Below, piece after piece: positions 16,616 through 25,222 of a stretch of DNA of 64,000 bases (position 1 is its first letter; each line of letters starts with the position of its first letter). The stretch comes from Cohnella cholangitidis. GTDB taxonomy: Bacteria; Bacillota; Bacilli; Paenibacillales; Paenibacillaceae. The translations under genes and the position numbers were made by a program. Where the stretch lies: positions 5,381,501 through 5,445,500 of the forward strand of contig NZ_CP041969.1 of assembly GCF_014107495.1 (NCBI RefSeq). Direction: 5' to 3'. The notes beneath the pieces were generated by a model. It searched no databases, had not been told where the DNA came from, and saw nothing but the letters and a program-made list of their open reading frames with translations.

Positions 16616-18370
16616 ATGAAGATTTCAAAGATAAACATAAAGAATTATCGGAATTTAAAAAATGTTGACCTAAGTCTTAATAGACTGGTCATATTTATTG
16701 GAGAAAACAATAGTGGGAAAAGTAATATTTTAAAAGCAATAACTCTTCCTTTTATGAATGATGAGGTTGGTAATATAAGCAAGAAAATTGGTTGGCAAGA
16801 CATTAATAACGATTCAAAAAAAATATATTTCTCTTTCGTTCAAGATAATTTAGGCAGAATAAAAAATGAAGAAGTTACACTAGAAGAGTTTATTGCTATA
16901 TTACCTTTCGTTGTTGTTGAGATGACCTTTACCCCTGACGGTTCGGATGAGTTTTACGCGCGTAAGTGGGTAAATGCTATTGATGGAGAAGAGCCTAACT
17001 ACTCGATAAAGTATAAATTTGAAGTATCTAACCCGAAAAAGTTATTAGATCATATAACAATGATTTTAAAAGCTGAAGATGCAATTGATAAAATCAAAAT
17101 GAATTTATTGCCCATTGACTATTATAAGTACTCCATAACGGTAACTTCTACAGATGAGCAAGTTTCATTTAATGATTTATCTAACTATATATATAATTCA
17201 TTAGCTGCAGAACGTGATGAGTTTTCAAATAAAAATACTCAACTTGGTTCAAAAGCGTTGGTCAATTTACTAAATAATAAACTAAAAGAAGATCAGAAGG
17301 TTGCGATAGAGAAATCATATGAATCATTCTTCTCGGAACTGAAAAACATTAGTAATATTGAAGGGATTTTTAATTGGCAAGAAGATTCAATTATCGAGAA
17401 TGCAAAGGATTTTTTTAAAGAAATCACTTTACTTCCCAATATGCCGAGTATGAATTCTCTTCTAAATAATGTGCGTCTAGGATTTGGCGAAGAATACCTT
17501 AACACACAAGGGTTAGGGCATAGGAATTTAATCTACCTGCTAGTAATGATCAACTCATTAAATGTAAAAAACGATGTCGCTTTAAATATCCTAACGATTG
17601 AAGAGCCTGAAGCGCACTTATGCATTAGTAATGAACATTTATTGGCAAGTTTTATTAACTCCGCGATTCAATCAAGCTACCAACTACAAATCTTCCTTTC
17701 GACGCATAGTACTGAGTTCTTGAACAAATTGCAACTTGAGAATGTATCAGTAGTTAACGAGGGGAGTGCATTTTCTCTAAAAACCTCTCTAGGCAGTGAA
17801 CAACTGGATTATTTAGCAAAAAAACCTAATATGGATTTTATTAAGTTCTTATTTTCTAGAAGAATTATTCTTGTAGAAGGTCCGAGTGAAGAAATGCTAA
17901 TTAAATCTTATTTAAGTTCATTAGGTAATACGCTCAATGACATTGAAGTAATTTCACTTCATAAAGGATTTACAAAGATGATTGAGATATGGCTCGAAGT
18001 AAATAAAGAGTCATCACACCGTTTAGGTGTTATCCGAGATTTTGATAACCAACCTAAAGCTCAAGCTGATCATGAGCGGTTCAATATTAATAATAATGTT
18101 CTTATTACTACTACAACTGAATACACGCTTGAACCTGAATTCGTTAAAACAGGGGACAACTACTTGAAACTAAAGAGTTATTTTGAAACCAATGAAGGTT
18201 GGAAAAATATTAATTCAGCCGATGAGTTGGCCGAAAAATGGAAAACTGCCAAGACAGATACGATGTTAAAGTTTTGTAGAGACTTTGGTAAAGGTGAATT
18301 AACGGATATAGTTTTGCCAAATCACATTGCTAAAGTACTTAAGTTCCTTAAATCTGGTGAAAAATCATGA
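16616..18370 (+). CDS. OLD-family ATPase-nuclease, GajA-like (Gabija defence)
   Basis: A 584-residue protein with an ABC/SMC-type ATPase domain fused to a TOPRIM nuclease domain. Walker A is GENNSGKS at 29-36, Walker B is TIEEPEAHL near 327-335, and FLSTHSTEFL near 360 supplies the switch histidine. The TOPRIM domain carries ILVEGPSEEMLIKSYL near 417-432 and VIRDFDNQ near 473. GajA of Gabija is a sequence-specific DNA nickase held in check by nucleotides and released when phage deplete them (known of the family). Length is close to GajA's. The stop overlaps the next start as ATGA, and the next gene is a UvrD-like helicase, the Gabija gene order. Confidence 0.85.
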   Translation: MKISKINIKNYRNLKNVDLSLNRLVIFIGENNSGKSNILKAITLPFMNDEVGNISKKIGWQDINNDSKKIYFSFVQDNLGRIKNEEVTLEEFIAILPFVVVEMTFTPDGSDEFYARKWVNAIDGEEPNYSIKYKFEVSNPKKLLDHITMILKAEDAIDKIKMNLLPIDYYKYSITVTSTDEQVSFNDLSNYIYNSLAAERDEFSNKNTQLGSKALVNLLNNKLKEDQKVAIEKSYESFFSELKNISNIEGIFNWQEDSIIENAKDFFKEITLLPNMPSMNSLLNNVRLGFGEEYLNTQGLGHRNLIYLLVMINSLNVKNDVALNILTIEEPEAHLCISNEHLLASFINSAIQSSYQLQIFLSTHSTEFLNKLQLENVSVVNEGSAFSLKTSLGSEQLDYLAKKPNMDFIKFLFSRRIILVEGPSEEMLIKSYLSSLGNTLNDIEVISLHKGFTKMIEIWLEVNKESSHRLGVIRDFDNQPKAQADHERFNINNNVLITTTTEYTLEPEFVKTGDNYLKLKSYFETNEGWKNINSADELAEKWKTAKTDTMLKFCRDFGKGELTDIVLPNHIAKVLKFLKSGEKS

Positions 18371-19770
18371 AGATAGTTGTTGCAGGAGCGGGTGCGGGCA
18401 AGACAACATCTATGGCTAAAGTAGTGATGGACAGATTAAAAGAAGTCGTAGATGGAAAGATGATTTATGTTGTGACATATACCAATGCTGCCAGAGATCG
18501 TATTAGAGATTTAATAAATAAAGAATATGGTAGCATTCCTAAGAACCTTCATGTTGAAACGTCTCATGCTTTTTTACTCAGAGAGGTTATATTTCCGTTT
18601 CATCATCTTGTCTTCGTAAAGCACTTTAAAAGAGTCTCTCATATTTCGTTACCGGATAACCCAATGTATAGAGCAAAAAAAATAAGAGAATTAGAAAACC
18701 GTAACATCATTCATGTTGAAAAAGTTACAGAAATTGCGAAATGGGTTTTAAGTCGCAAATCGAATGACAATAAATTAGTTAGGGAGAGACGAGTAAAAAT
18801 ATTATCGATAATATCTCGTTATTTAGATTCCGTTTATGTAGATGAAGCACAGGATATGGATGATCATTTCGTAGATGTAATTAATTCACTAAATAACCAA
18901 GGAATTATTACTCATTTAATCGGGGATCCTAAACAGGATCTACGAGGAAGAAATTCCTTCAGGCAGTTAGTTCATGCTCATGGAAAAGACGTTGAATTCT
19001 TGCAAATGAATTATCGATGTCCGACTTCTCATGTGACTCTTTCAAATATATTTGTTCCTAAATTGGAAGAGCAAAAACCTCACCGAAATGCTAATGGCGA
19101 ACTTGGCTACCTGTTCGAAAGTGATATTACCCCTTCAGAGTTGATCAATAAAAATGATTGGAATTTGGTTTATATTCTCAAAAAAAACGAAAGGTATTTA
19201 ACGCATTCTGAAGATCGATTTATTTCAGATAGGAATTTATTATATGAACTTGAACAGATTATTGGAAACTCAAAAGTAACAGATGATATGGCTGATAGAG
19301 TACTTTACGTATTAACTAAGAAGATCTTTTCCTTCGTATCAACTAAAAATAATTTTGAAATCTTTGATATAATCGAGAATGATTTGAATTTTACACTATC
19401 AAGACAGGATAAAGGAAAGCTTCGTGGCCCCTTAGAGGAAATTCGAAATTCTTCAGCCAGGGCCGATGGGATTATAGTTAGATCCATAGATAGTGTTAAA
19501 GGACTTGAAGGATCTAAGTGTTTGTTAATCCTTACCACAGATCTAGCTGCCTATTTATTTGGTGAAAAAACAGAATATACAAAAACAATGAATTATTTAT
19601 ACGTGGCCCTTACTCGAGCGCAGCAGATATTGGTATTCCTAATTACTAAAGAGGTAGAGAATAAGTATACAAAGTCAAAAACTGAGCGCATGCTTGAAAA
19701 CCTATTGATAAGCAAATTCACTGTAAATTATAAAGAGGGCATGGAGTTGAAACGGGGGTTACTATGTTAG
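18367..19770 (+). CDS. UvrD-like superfamily 1 helicase, GajB-like (Gabija defence)
   Basis: A 467-residue SF1A helicase-like protein. Motif I is AGAGAGKTT at 6-14, motif Ia TYTNAARDRI, motif II YVDEAQDMDD near 157-166, motif III LIGDPKQDLRG, motif V SIDSVKGLEGSK and motif VI YLYVALTRAQQ near 415. It is shorter than full UvrD/PcrA and similar in size to GajB, which binds GajA and senses DNA ends (family knowledge). It overlaps the upstream OLD-family gene by four bases and the downstream Mrr-like gene by seven, so all three are probably made together. Confidence 0.85.
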   Translation: MKIVVAGAGAGKTTSMAKVVMDRLKEVVDGKMIYVVTYTNAARDRIRDLINKEYGSIPKNLHVETSHAFLLREVIFPFHHLVFVKHFKRVSHISLPDNPMYRAKKIRELENRNIIHVEKVTEIAKWVLSRKSNDNKLVRERRVKILSIISRYLDSVYVDEAQDMDDHFVDVINSLNNQGIITHLIGDPKQDLRGRNSFRQLVHAHGKDVEFLQMNYRCPTSHVTLSNIFVPKLEEQKPHRNANGELGYLFESDITPSELINKNDWNLVYILKKNERYLTHSEDRFISDRNLLYELEQIIGNSKVTDDMADRVLYVLTKKIFSFVSTKNNFEIFDIIENDLNFTLSRQDKGKLRGPLEEIRNSSARADGIIVRSIDSVKGLEGSKCLLILTTDLAAYLFGEKTEYTKTMNYLYVALTRAQQILVFLITKEVENKYTKSKTERMLENLLISKFTVNYKEGMELKRGLLC

Positions 19771-20672
19771 ATTTTAAAGAATTAAGTAAAGATGGGAATG
19801 ATTTTGAATTATTGGTCAGAGAACTCTTGTTTAGTATGGGGTTTAAAGTGTACTGGAGTGGGAAGGGGACTGATGGTGGAAAAGATTTATTATGTGTTGA
19901 AACTCCTGTTAGTTCAATTCTTTCCATTGAAAAAAGATGGCTTGTTCAATGTAAACATAATGCGCATGCAAATAAGGCTGTATCAACTAGTGATCTGGAC
20001 GAAATAGTGGACTCGTGTAGCCAATATGAAGCAACTGGATATTTATTGGTATGTTCCACTTACCCTTCATCTAAATTAGTTGATAGGCTAGATGGAATAA
20101 CACGAAATAAAAGAAATAACGTATCAGCTACTTATTGGGACTCAGTATCATTGGAAAGGATGCTCTCAACACCAAAGACATGGACAATTGCACAACGATT
20201 TTTTCCGAAATCCGCTAATGAGATCGGATGGAAGATATATGCAACTGAAAGTCCAAATCGGTGGGTAGTGAATTTCAAAGGCTATTACTTTCACTTGTCA
20301 AATAGAATTGGATCGTATGCAGAATTACATTTGTCGAGTATTAAATCAAGAATTTGCGATTTGGAAAGTATAAAAGTACCCAAAAAACATAAATTACGGC
20401 CAAGAGCTGTTTATTATGATGATAAGAATGGTGTATATACGTGGTATATAGATTATATGTACCCAAGAGGTTCAAAGCCGAAACTAAGTGCATATTCCAT
20501 TAAGAAAGAACTTGGTGATGGTTATGCACTCGAGGATGGTCAAATCTATTCTTTTGATGTTCACGTATATGATTATTTAGAAATAAGTGATCATTTTGAT
20601 GAAGACCATTATAATTATTATCAGCCTTACGTGCGAGATTTCTCATTGGGATTTGAGCGGAAGAGTCGATAA
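19764..20672 (+). CDS. Mrr-like restriction endonuclease with unknown C-terminal domain
   Basis: A 302-residue protein. The N-terminal 150 residues match the Mrr catalytic fold: Glu in DFELLVRELLFSMGF, the Asp of GTDGGKDLL near residue 36 and the QCKH lysine near residue 59, a PD-(D/E)xK variant with Q before the Lys. The C-terminal half (about 165-302) is rich in Tyr and aromatic residues (YYFHLSNRIGSYAELHL, YDDKNGVYTWYIDYMY), forms no family I recognise, and might sense nucleic acid or protein. It begins inside the end of the helicase gene. Standard Gabija has only two genes, so this third gene is unusual. A terminator follows at 20699. Confidence 0.75.
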   Translation: MLDFKELSKDGNDFELLVRELLFSMGFKVYWSGKGTDGGKDLLCVETPVSSILSIEKRWLVQCKHNAHANKAVSTSDLDEIVDSCSQYEATGYLLVCSTYPSSKLVDRLDGITRNKRNNVSATYWDSVSLERMLSTPKTWTIAQRFFPKSANEIGWKIYATESPNRWVVNFKGYYFHLSNRIGSYAELHLSSIKSRICDLESIKVPKKHKLRPRAVYYDDKNGVYTWYIDYMYPRGSKPKLSAYSIKKELGDGYALEDGQIYSFDVHVYDYLEISDHFDEDHYNYYQPYVRDFSLGFERKSR

Positions 20673-20698
20673 AATGACATTAATATATAAAGCGAATG

Positions 20699-20727
20699 GA
20701 TGTGCGTTCAAACGCCCATCTTTTTTT
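20699..20727 (+). terminator. Rho-independent terminator after the defence module
   Basis: Ten-base arms (GATGTGCGTT and AACGCCCATC) with one mismatch and a two-base loop, followed by seven T. Confidence 0.9.
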
Positions 20728-20822
20728 GTTATTTCATTGTATTCTTCAAAATTTCAGTATAACGACAATTCGGACGGGGAAAAATAAGTTCTAATGATTA
20801 ATGAAATGAGGTAGAGAGTAAC

Positions 20823-21476
20823 GTGCGTAAACCGGTTCGAAAGATCAGACCTTCACGGGGAATGCACTATAGAAGTAAAATACCCCGGTCAAAAAATTTG
20901 AAAATAGTACATACGGAAAGTCTATTAGAGCGTGATTTTGTAAGGTTAAGTAACTACGATCGGACTGTGAAAGCCATTTACTTCCAATGTGTGTCGTTAA
21001 AATACAATTTCAAAGGAAAGTCTCATAAGTACTTTCCTGATTTCTTATTACTGCTGCACAACGGAAAGTATCTGTTGGTTGAAGTAAAACTCAAAAAGTT
21101 CAAGGACACTGACGAGAATAAGGCAAAATATAAGGCCGGTGAAGCTCACTGTAAAAAAGAAGGATGGACTTACTTAGTGGTAACGGAAGATGAGATTCGT
21201 CCTGGTTTTTTGCAATCGAACTTGAAATTACTTCTAAGGGCTAAGGTGCATAAAGAGACACCAATTATTACGGAGTATATTCTCGCTGCAATGAGCCTGT
21301 TTCATGAAATCCAAATCAAGGATCTGATGGATAAATGTAATATCGTTACTCCATCTCTGTTCATGATCAATTTATACAAATTAATTTATTCAGGAAGGAT
21401 TTTTACTGATTTAATTGGCTCTAGGTTAACAATTGATTCGATTTTGAGTATAAGGAATGATCAAGATGTCTCGTAA
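20823..21476 (+). CDS. tnsA: TnsA endonuclease of a Tn7-like transposon
   Basis: TnsA cuts the 5' ends of a Tn7-type element so that it moves by cut-and-paste. The 217-residue protein has the type II restriction-enzyme-like core: TESLLERDF (Glu32/36), KYFPDFLLLL (Asp73) and LLVEVKLKK (Glu87, Lys89), then a C-terminal winged-helix region (about 150-217). The start is GTG with GAGGTAGAGAG upstream. It overlaps tnsB by 20 bases. This presence of TnsA separates the element from Tn402/Tn5053 types. Confidence 0.9.
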   Translation: MRKPVRKIRPSRGMHYRSKIPRSKNLKIVHTESLLERDFVRLSNYDRTVKAIYFQCVSLKYNFKGKSHKYFPDFLLLLHNGKYLLVEVKLKKFKDTDENKAKYKAGEAHCKKEGWTYLVVTEDEIRPGFLQSNLKLLLRAKVHKETPIITEYILAAMSLFHEIQIKDLMDKCNIVTPSLFMINLYKLIYSGRIFTDLIGSRLTIDSILSIRNDQDVS

Positions 21477-23612
21477 TTTTTTTAATTATGGCACTAAATT
21501 TATGATGGACGGTAAGGAACATATTGTACTGAATAAAGAACAACAAAATGTTGTTGTTGAGTTGATTGAATATAAACAGAAAAGATCCTACTCATTGAAT
21601 GAGCTTTTAATTGCTTTCGATGAAGAAAGACTTGTTTTTAAAGATCCTAAGAACCGCTTCCCAACTGTAAGGTCAACTTTTTCAAAAGTAGAAAGTGAAC
21701 TGCTAAAAATGAAGTTAGTCGTGTTAGATCCGGTAATTAATGGATATTTTAATACAATCAACTTAGATACATACTTAAGGGAGCTGGAGGTTGAAAAGGG
21801 AATAAAGGTATCTCGAGCATCTTTCTATAATTGGAAGAAGACTTGGGAACAATATGGTGATGCGAGGTTTCTTCTTAAAGATAAGAGTGGGCCTCGTAAA
21901 CGGTGGACTGAAAAAGAAATATTAGATTCACTCCAGCGAATCATGGATGAAAATCTCTACAACGGCCCTGATATGCCGTATCTCTGGATTTATCGAGAAT
22001 ATAAAAAAAGTATTAAAGCAGTAAATGAAATGAGGGACGTCAAAGACAAAATTATTATAAGGTCTTTCCAAACAATATGGAGAATTATTAAAGAAAAAAG
22101 GGATTTTTATAAACAGCAAAAAGCAAGAGAGGGGCATGTAGCAGCTAAACTTCAACGAGATGGGTCTAAAAGCGTTGATGAGAAGCCAACACGTCCACTT
22201 GAACGAGCTGAGATCGATTGGACTCCCACTGACTTGTTTTTGGTTGATCCACATACTCTAAAAAGGAAGTCTGCATGGTTAATTTATGCAATCGATGTCT
22301 TCACGGGTAATCCTTTAGGATTCTACATCACGTTCGAATATCCAGATAGCTTCGCGGTAAAACAATGCTTGCTTCATTGTTTTCTACCTAAGGTGTACTT
22401 AAAGAGACTGTATCCTGATGTAGCAAATGAATGGACTGCGTATGGTATCCCAACTGAAGTTGTAATCGATAATGCTAAAATTAATGACTCTTATGAATTA
22501 GAAAGAGTATTTCAGTTCTTCGGCATTACCCCGATATATCCTGAGGTCGCAGCAGGGCATAAAAAAGGAACAGTCGAGAGGGGACAAAAAACATTTAATG
22601 ACATTGTTCATACTTTGAAGGGTACGACGTCTCAAACATATTTGAGAAGAAGCATTACGACTCTGATGGTGAGGCGTGTATAACATTACAGGCATTTTAC
22701 TACATTGCACACATTATTTTTGTAGACATTATTTCTCACAATTTCAGTCATAGTCGTATTGGTGGAACACCTCATCAAATATGGGAGGCAGGAATAGCCG
22801 AGAATCCAGATTTATTGACATTACCATTTTCCAAACGAGATATGCGCATTACGTTATGTGGAGGATCCGAGAGGAGAAAAATTCAATCCAAAGGTATTTT
22901 ACTATCTCGGGGATGGTATCAAAGTCCAGAATTGATGGCGCTTCGAACAAGAATGAAACAAGAAGGAAATGAGGATGCTGATGTAGTTGTACGATTTGAT
23001 TTCGCTGACGTAAGAAAGGTGTTTGTTGAAAATCCATATGATTTAAGCTTCATTGATGCCGAGCTAGATCCAAATACAATAAGGGACTATCAAAAACACT
23101 TTGACGTTATACCAGACCTTCCACTTCCTTTTCAACAGATTAAAGCCATTAGTTTAAAGATGGGAAGAGATGAAGCTGACTTCGACGATGTCCCTATTGC
23201 GGATGCAATTGCAAAAATTAGAGCAATAGAAGAATCTCAGGACAAGGATAAGAAAAAAGGGTATAAGGAAACAATTGCTCAAGAAGCTTCAATCATTGAG
23301 GCACTTGCCAAGTGTGGTGCAACATTAGACGATCTTACCCCTCTAAATGAAGCAGATTCGTTTGCATTCATCGGTGAGGTATCAGAAGCGGAACTTAAGC
23401 AAACTAATAAGTCTAAGAATTCGAAAAAATCTGAAGGAGCGAGTAAAAGCAAGAAACGAGGAAATAAGCTTGGGAAGGGGCCGCTGAATCAGGAAAATCA
23501 GAATTTAATGAGTGGTAGTGATATAAACTATTCAACAAATGGAAATAATGAAAGTACATCTATCGATGATGATTTGCCGGATTATGATGTTTCTTTTATG
23601 AGGAGGATGTAA
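21457..23612 (+). pseudogene. tnsB: TnsB DDE transposase, broken by one frameshift
   Basis: TnsB is the DDE-family transposase that binds the end repeats and joins 3' ends to target DNA. The first 408 codons contain N-terminal HTH domains (SRASFYNWKKTWEQYG) and the catalytic triad Asp254 (ERAEIDWTPTD), Asp338 (EVVIDNAK) and Glu374 (KGTVERGQKTF). The frame then runs into a stop at 22683. Adding one base at the TTT near 22641 continues through FEKKHYDSDGEACITLQAFY and HSRIGGTPHQIWEAG to a C-terminal tail rich in Lys and Ser that ends at 23612, right before tnsC. Full product would be about 718 residues, normal for TnsB. It is either a recent inactivating deletion or a base-calling error. Confidence 0.88.
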
Positions 23613-24635
23613 ATGGAGTCTCATTCTTTTTCAGAGGGGCAAGAAAGTAAAGCAATAGACATGACACCAAAAATTCAATCCCTCAATAGTAGACCAATTG
23701 ATGATGTTGAATTAGCAAATCGAATTGCTAAATTTGACTCAATCATTGTGCATCATAAACGACATAACGAATTATTCCAGGCAATTTGGGACTGTCATTT
23801 ACTTCAAAGAAACAGTGTTAATAAAAAAGGTTTGAGTATTTTCGGCGATCCAGGAGTAGGTAAGTCAACTGTGTTTAAGAAATACGAAGAAATGTTTCCA
23901 AGAACAATTGGTCAAAAAATGTTTAGAGGACAGATGTGTAAATTTAAAAAGATTCCAGTGCTTAGAGTGGAATTGGAATCAAATTCTAAACCAATAAATG
24001 TGGCTTCAAAAATGCTGGAAAAACTAGGTGACCCACTCTACTACAAAGGCACTGAAAAAGAATTAACTTCTCGACTTAAAGAATACCTTAGCGGTTGTGA
24101 AGTTGAGATAATAATTATTGATGAATTGCAGCACCTAATAGATACCGATACTTTAAGAGTAATTAGTAAAGCTGCGGATTGGTTAAAGCAACTTATTAAC
24201 GAAATTAATCTACCTATTGTGTTCGGAGGCGTTGAGTCGGCGAGCAACATTTTTTTGCATAATGAGCAATTGGGGAGCAGATTTCCAGAGAGACATATTT
24301 ACCAGCCTTTTGATTACGAGACTCCTGAATCAATTAAGAAGTTCCGGGCATATGTCAAGAATATTGAAAAGGAGCTTCCGTTATCCGGAAAATCCAGATT
24401 GTATGATCCTTATTTATGCGAAAAAATTTATTATGCTACTAAAGGTTATCCGCGGTTTTTAAATCATTTACTATATCACGCATTAAGAATTTCGTTGCGA
24501 AGCGGAAAAGATATAATAGACGAGAATGATCTCAATGTTGGATTCAGTAAACTTCAATTCGACAATAGGCCAAAGGTTATTAATCCCTTCAATGGGAAGA
24601 CATTTAATTTGAGTGCTGCATTAAATGCAGAATAA
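23613..24635 (+). CDS. tnsC: TnsC AAA+ ATPase of a Tn7-like transposon
   Basis: TnsC is the ATP-dependent matchmaker between the TniQ-marked target and the TnsA/TnsB transposase. The 340-residue protein has Walker A GDPGVGKST near 84-92, Walker B IIIIDELQHLID near 165-176, a sensor-like IVFGGVESASN, and arginine-rich RFPERHIYQPF near 225. The ATG directly follows the tnsB stop, with AGGAGG inside the tnsB 3' end, so translation is coupled. The gene is intact. A hairpin terminator begins a few bases after the stop. Confidence 0.92.
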   Translation: MESHSFSEGQESKAIDMTPKIQSLNSRPIDDVELANRIAKFDSIIVHHKRHNELFQAIWDCHLLQRNSVNKKGLSIFGDPGVGKSTVFKKYEEMFPRTIGQKMFRGQMCKFKKIPVLRVELESNSKPINVASKMLEKLGDPLYYKGTEKELTSRLKEYLSGCEVEIIIIDELQHLIDTDTLRVISKAADWLKQLINEINLPIVFGGVESASNIFLHNEQLGSRFPERHIYQPFDYETPESIKKFRAYVKNIEKELPLSGKSRLYDPYLCEKIYYATKGYPRFLNHLLYHALRISLRSGKDIIDENDLNVGFSKLQFDNRPKVINPFNGKTFNLSAALNAE

Positions 24636-24638
24636 TTA

Positions 24639-24660
24639 GACACTCCCTTCACGGAGTGTT
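24639..24660 (+). terminator. First half of a duplicated terminator hairpin after tnsC
   Basis: ACACTCC (24640-24646) pairs with GGAGTGT (24653-24659). Nearly the same 22 bases recur at 24763-24784, where they are followed by T residues. The two copies flank a 102-bp insert, as a target duplication would. Confidence 0.65.
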
Positions 24661-24762
24661 AGGCTGTCGAGAAACCCCCTCTTTGCAAAAGTAGATCAAA
24701 GTTGAGATCCACCACATCAAAATTGAAATGACGAATATTTAGCTAAACTTTTTCGACACTCT
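24661..24762. mobile_element. 102-bp MITE-like insert with imperfect inverted ends
   Basis: The left end reads GGCTGTCGAGAAA. The right end, read inward, is GAGTGTCGAAAAA; TGTCGA plus the following A-rich bases are shared. It has no coding capacity and lies exactly between two copies of a terminator hairpin. Ends of this kind resemble IS1182-type elements from memory, but that assignment is not tested. Confidence 0.5.
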
Positions 24763-24790
24763 GACACTCCTTTCACGGAGTGTCTTTTTA
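24763..24790 (+). terminator. Second terminator hairpin copy, with T tract
   Basis: ACACTCC and GGAGTGT arms around TTTCAC, followed by CTTTTTA. This copy has the poly-T expected of a working terminator. Confidence 0.75.
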
Positions 24791-25222
24791 TCTTTGTCCT
24801 GAAATTGAGTAAATCGTGAATGGGCTGTATGATTATACAATAGTGCTTATATTTGAAATGAAAATTGTCTAATGAATTCTGCAATAACATCAATTTTAAC
24901 TGGGCATACAGGAAGGTTTCTAAATAATTATGGAATAATCTATGCGTGATAATGCGGCTTTTGAGCGTTTTTGTCTAAGAGAATATGGAATATCACATTT
25001 ATCAAAAGGGTAAATGGTTCATAATAAGTTGTAAAATTTATTATTTCAGAACTTATTAGTATCCGGGTATACGCCGTTGAGAATATTAATGCGTTCTAAA
25101 AAGGTGCTGGTCCCATCGTTTTCCTACGGTAGAACGACGCCTTTATTTATATCCGTTGTTATTATTTTTGTCACAACTTGTGTGATATTCTGGATGATCG
25201 AAAGCCCCTCACCCGGGCACAT
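24791..25222. other. Gene-free stretch containing the probable right transposon end
   Basis: No gene is seen. Read on the - strand it has scattered relatives of the left-end repeat: TTTACAACTTATTA near 25022-25036, TTAGACAAAAACG near 24964-24977 and TTAGACAATTTTCATTTC near 24855-24873. They are less regular than at the left. The border and any 5-bp target duplication could not be fixed. Confidence 0.4.

Larger units (their letters stand above)
9689..25060. mobile_element. Tn7-like transposon (approximate limits)
   Basis: A low-GC block containing a complete set of Tn7-type core genes: tnsA, tnsB and tnsC in order at 20823-24635, two tniQ/tnsD homologues at 10148 and 13956, and cargo including a Gabija-like module. 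Three tandem 21-bp-period repeats at 9712-9772 mark the left end. Looser inverted relatives of the repeat lie at about 24860-25040. Exact termini and target duplication could not be fixed; the TGT at 9689 is only a candidate left tip. No Cas genes or CRISPR array are visible, so it is not a CAST. tnsB and the first tniQ are frameshifted, so present mobility is doubtful. Confidence 0.8.

Noticed and set aside
9689..25060. CRISPR-associated transposon (CAST)
   Set aside because: No Cascade, Cas12k or repeat-spacer array is present in or near the element; one TniQ is large and TnsD-like.
25085..25150. Imperfect hairpin downstream of the AraC-GH39 gene as its terminator
   Set aside because: On the - strand the arms have many mismatches before the T run, so I do not annotate it as a terminator.
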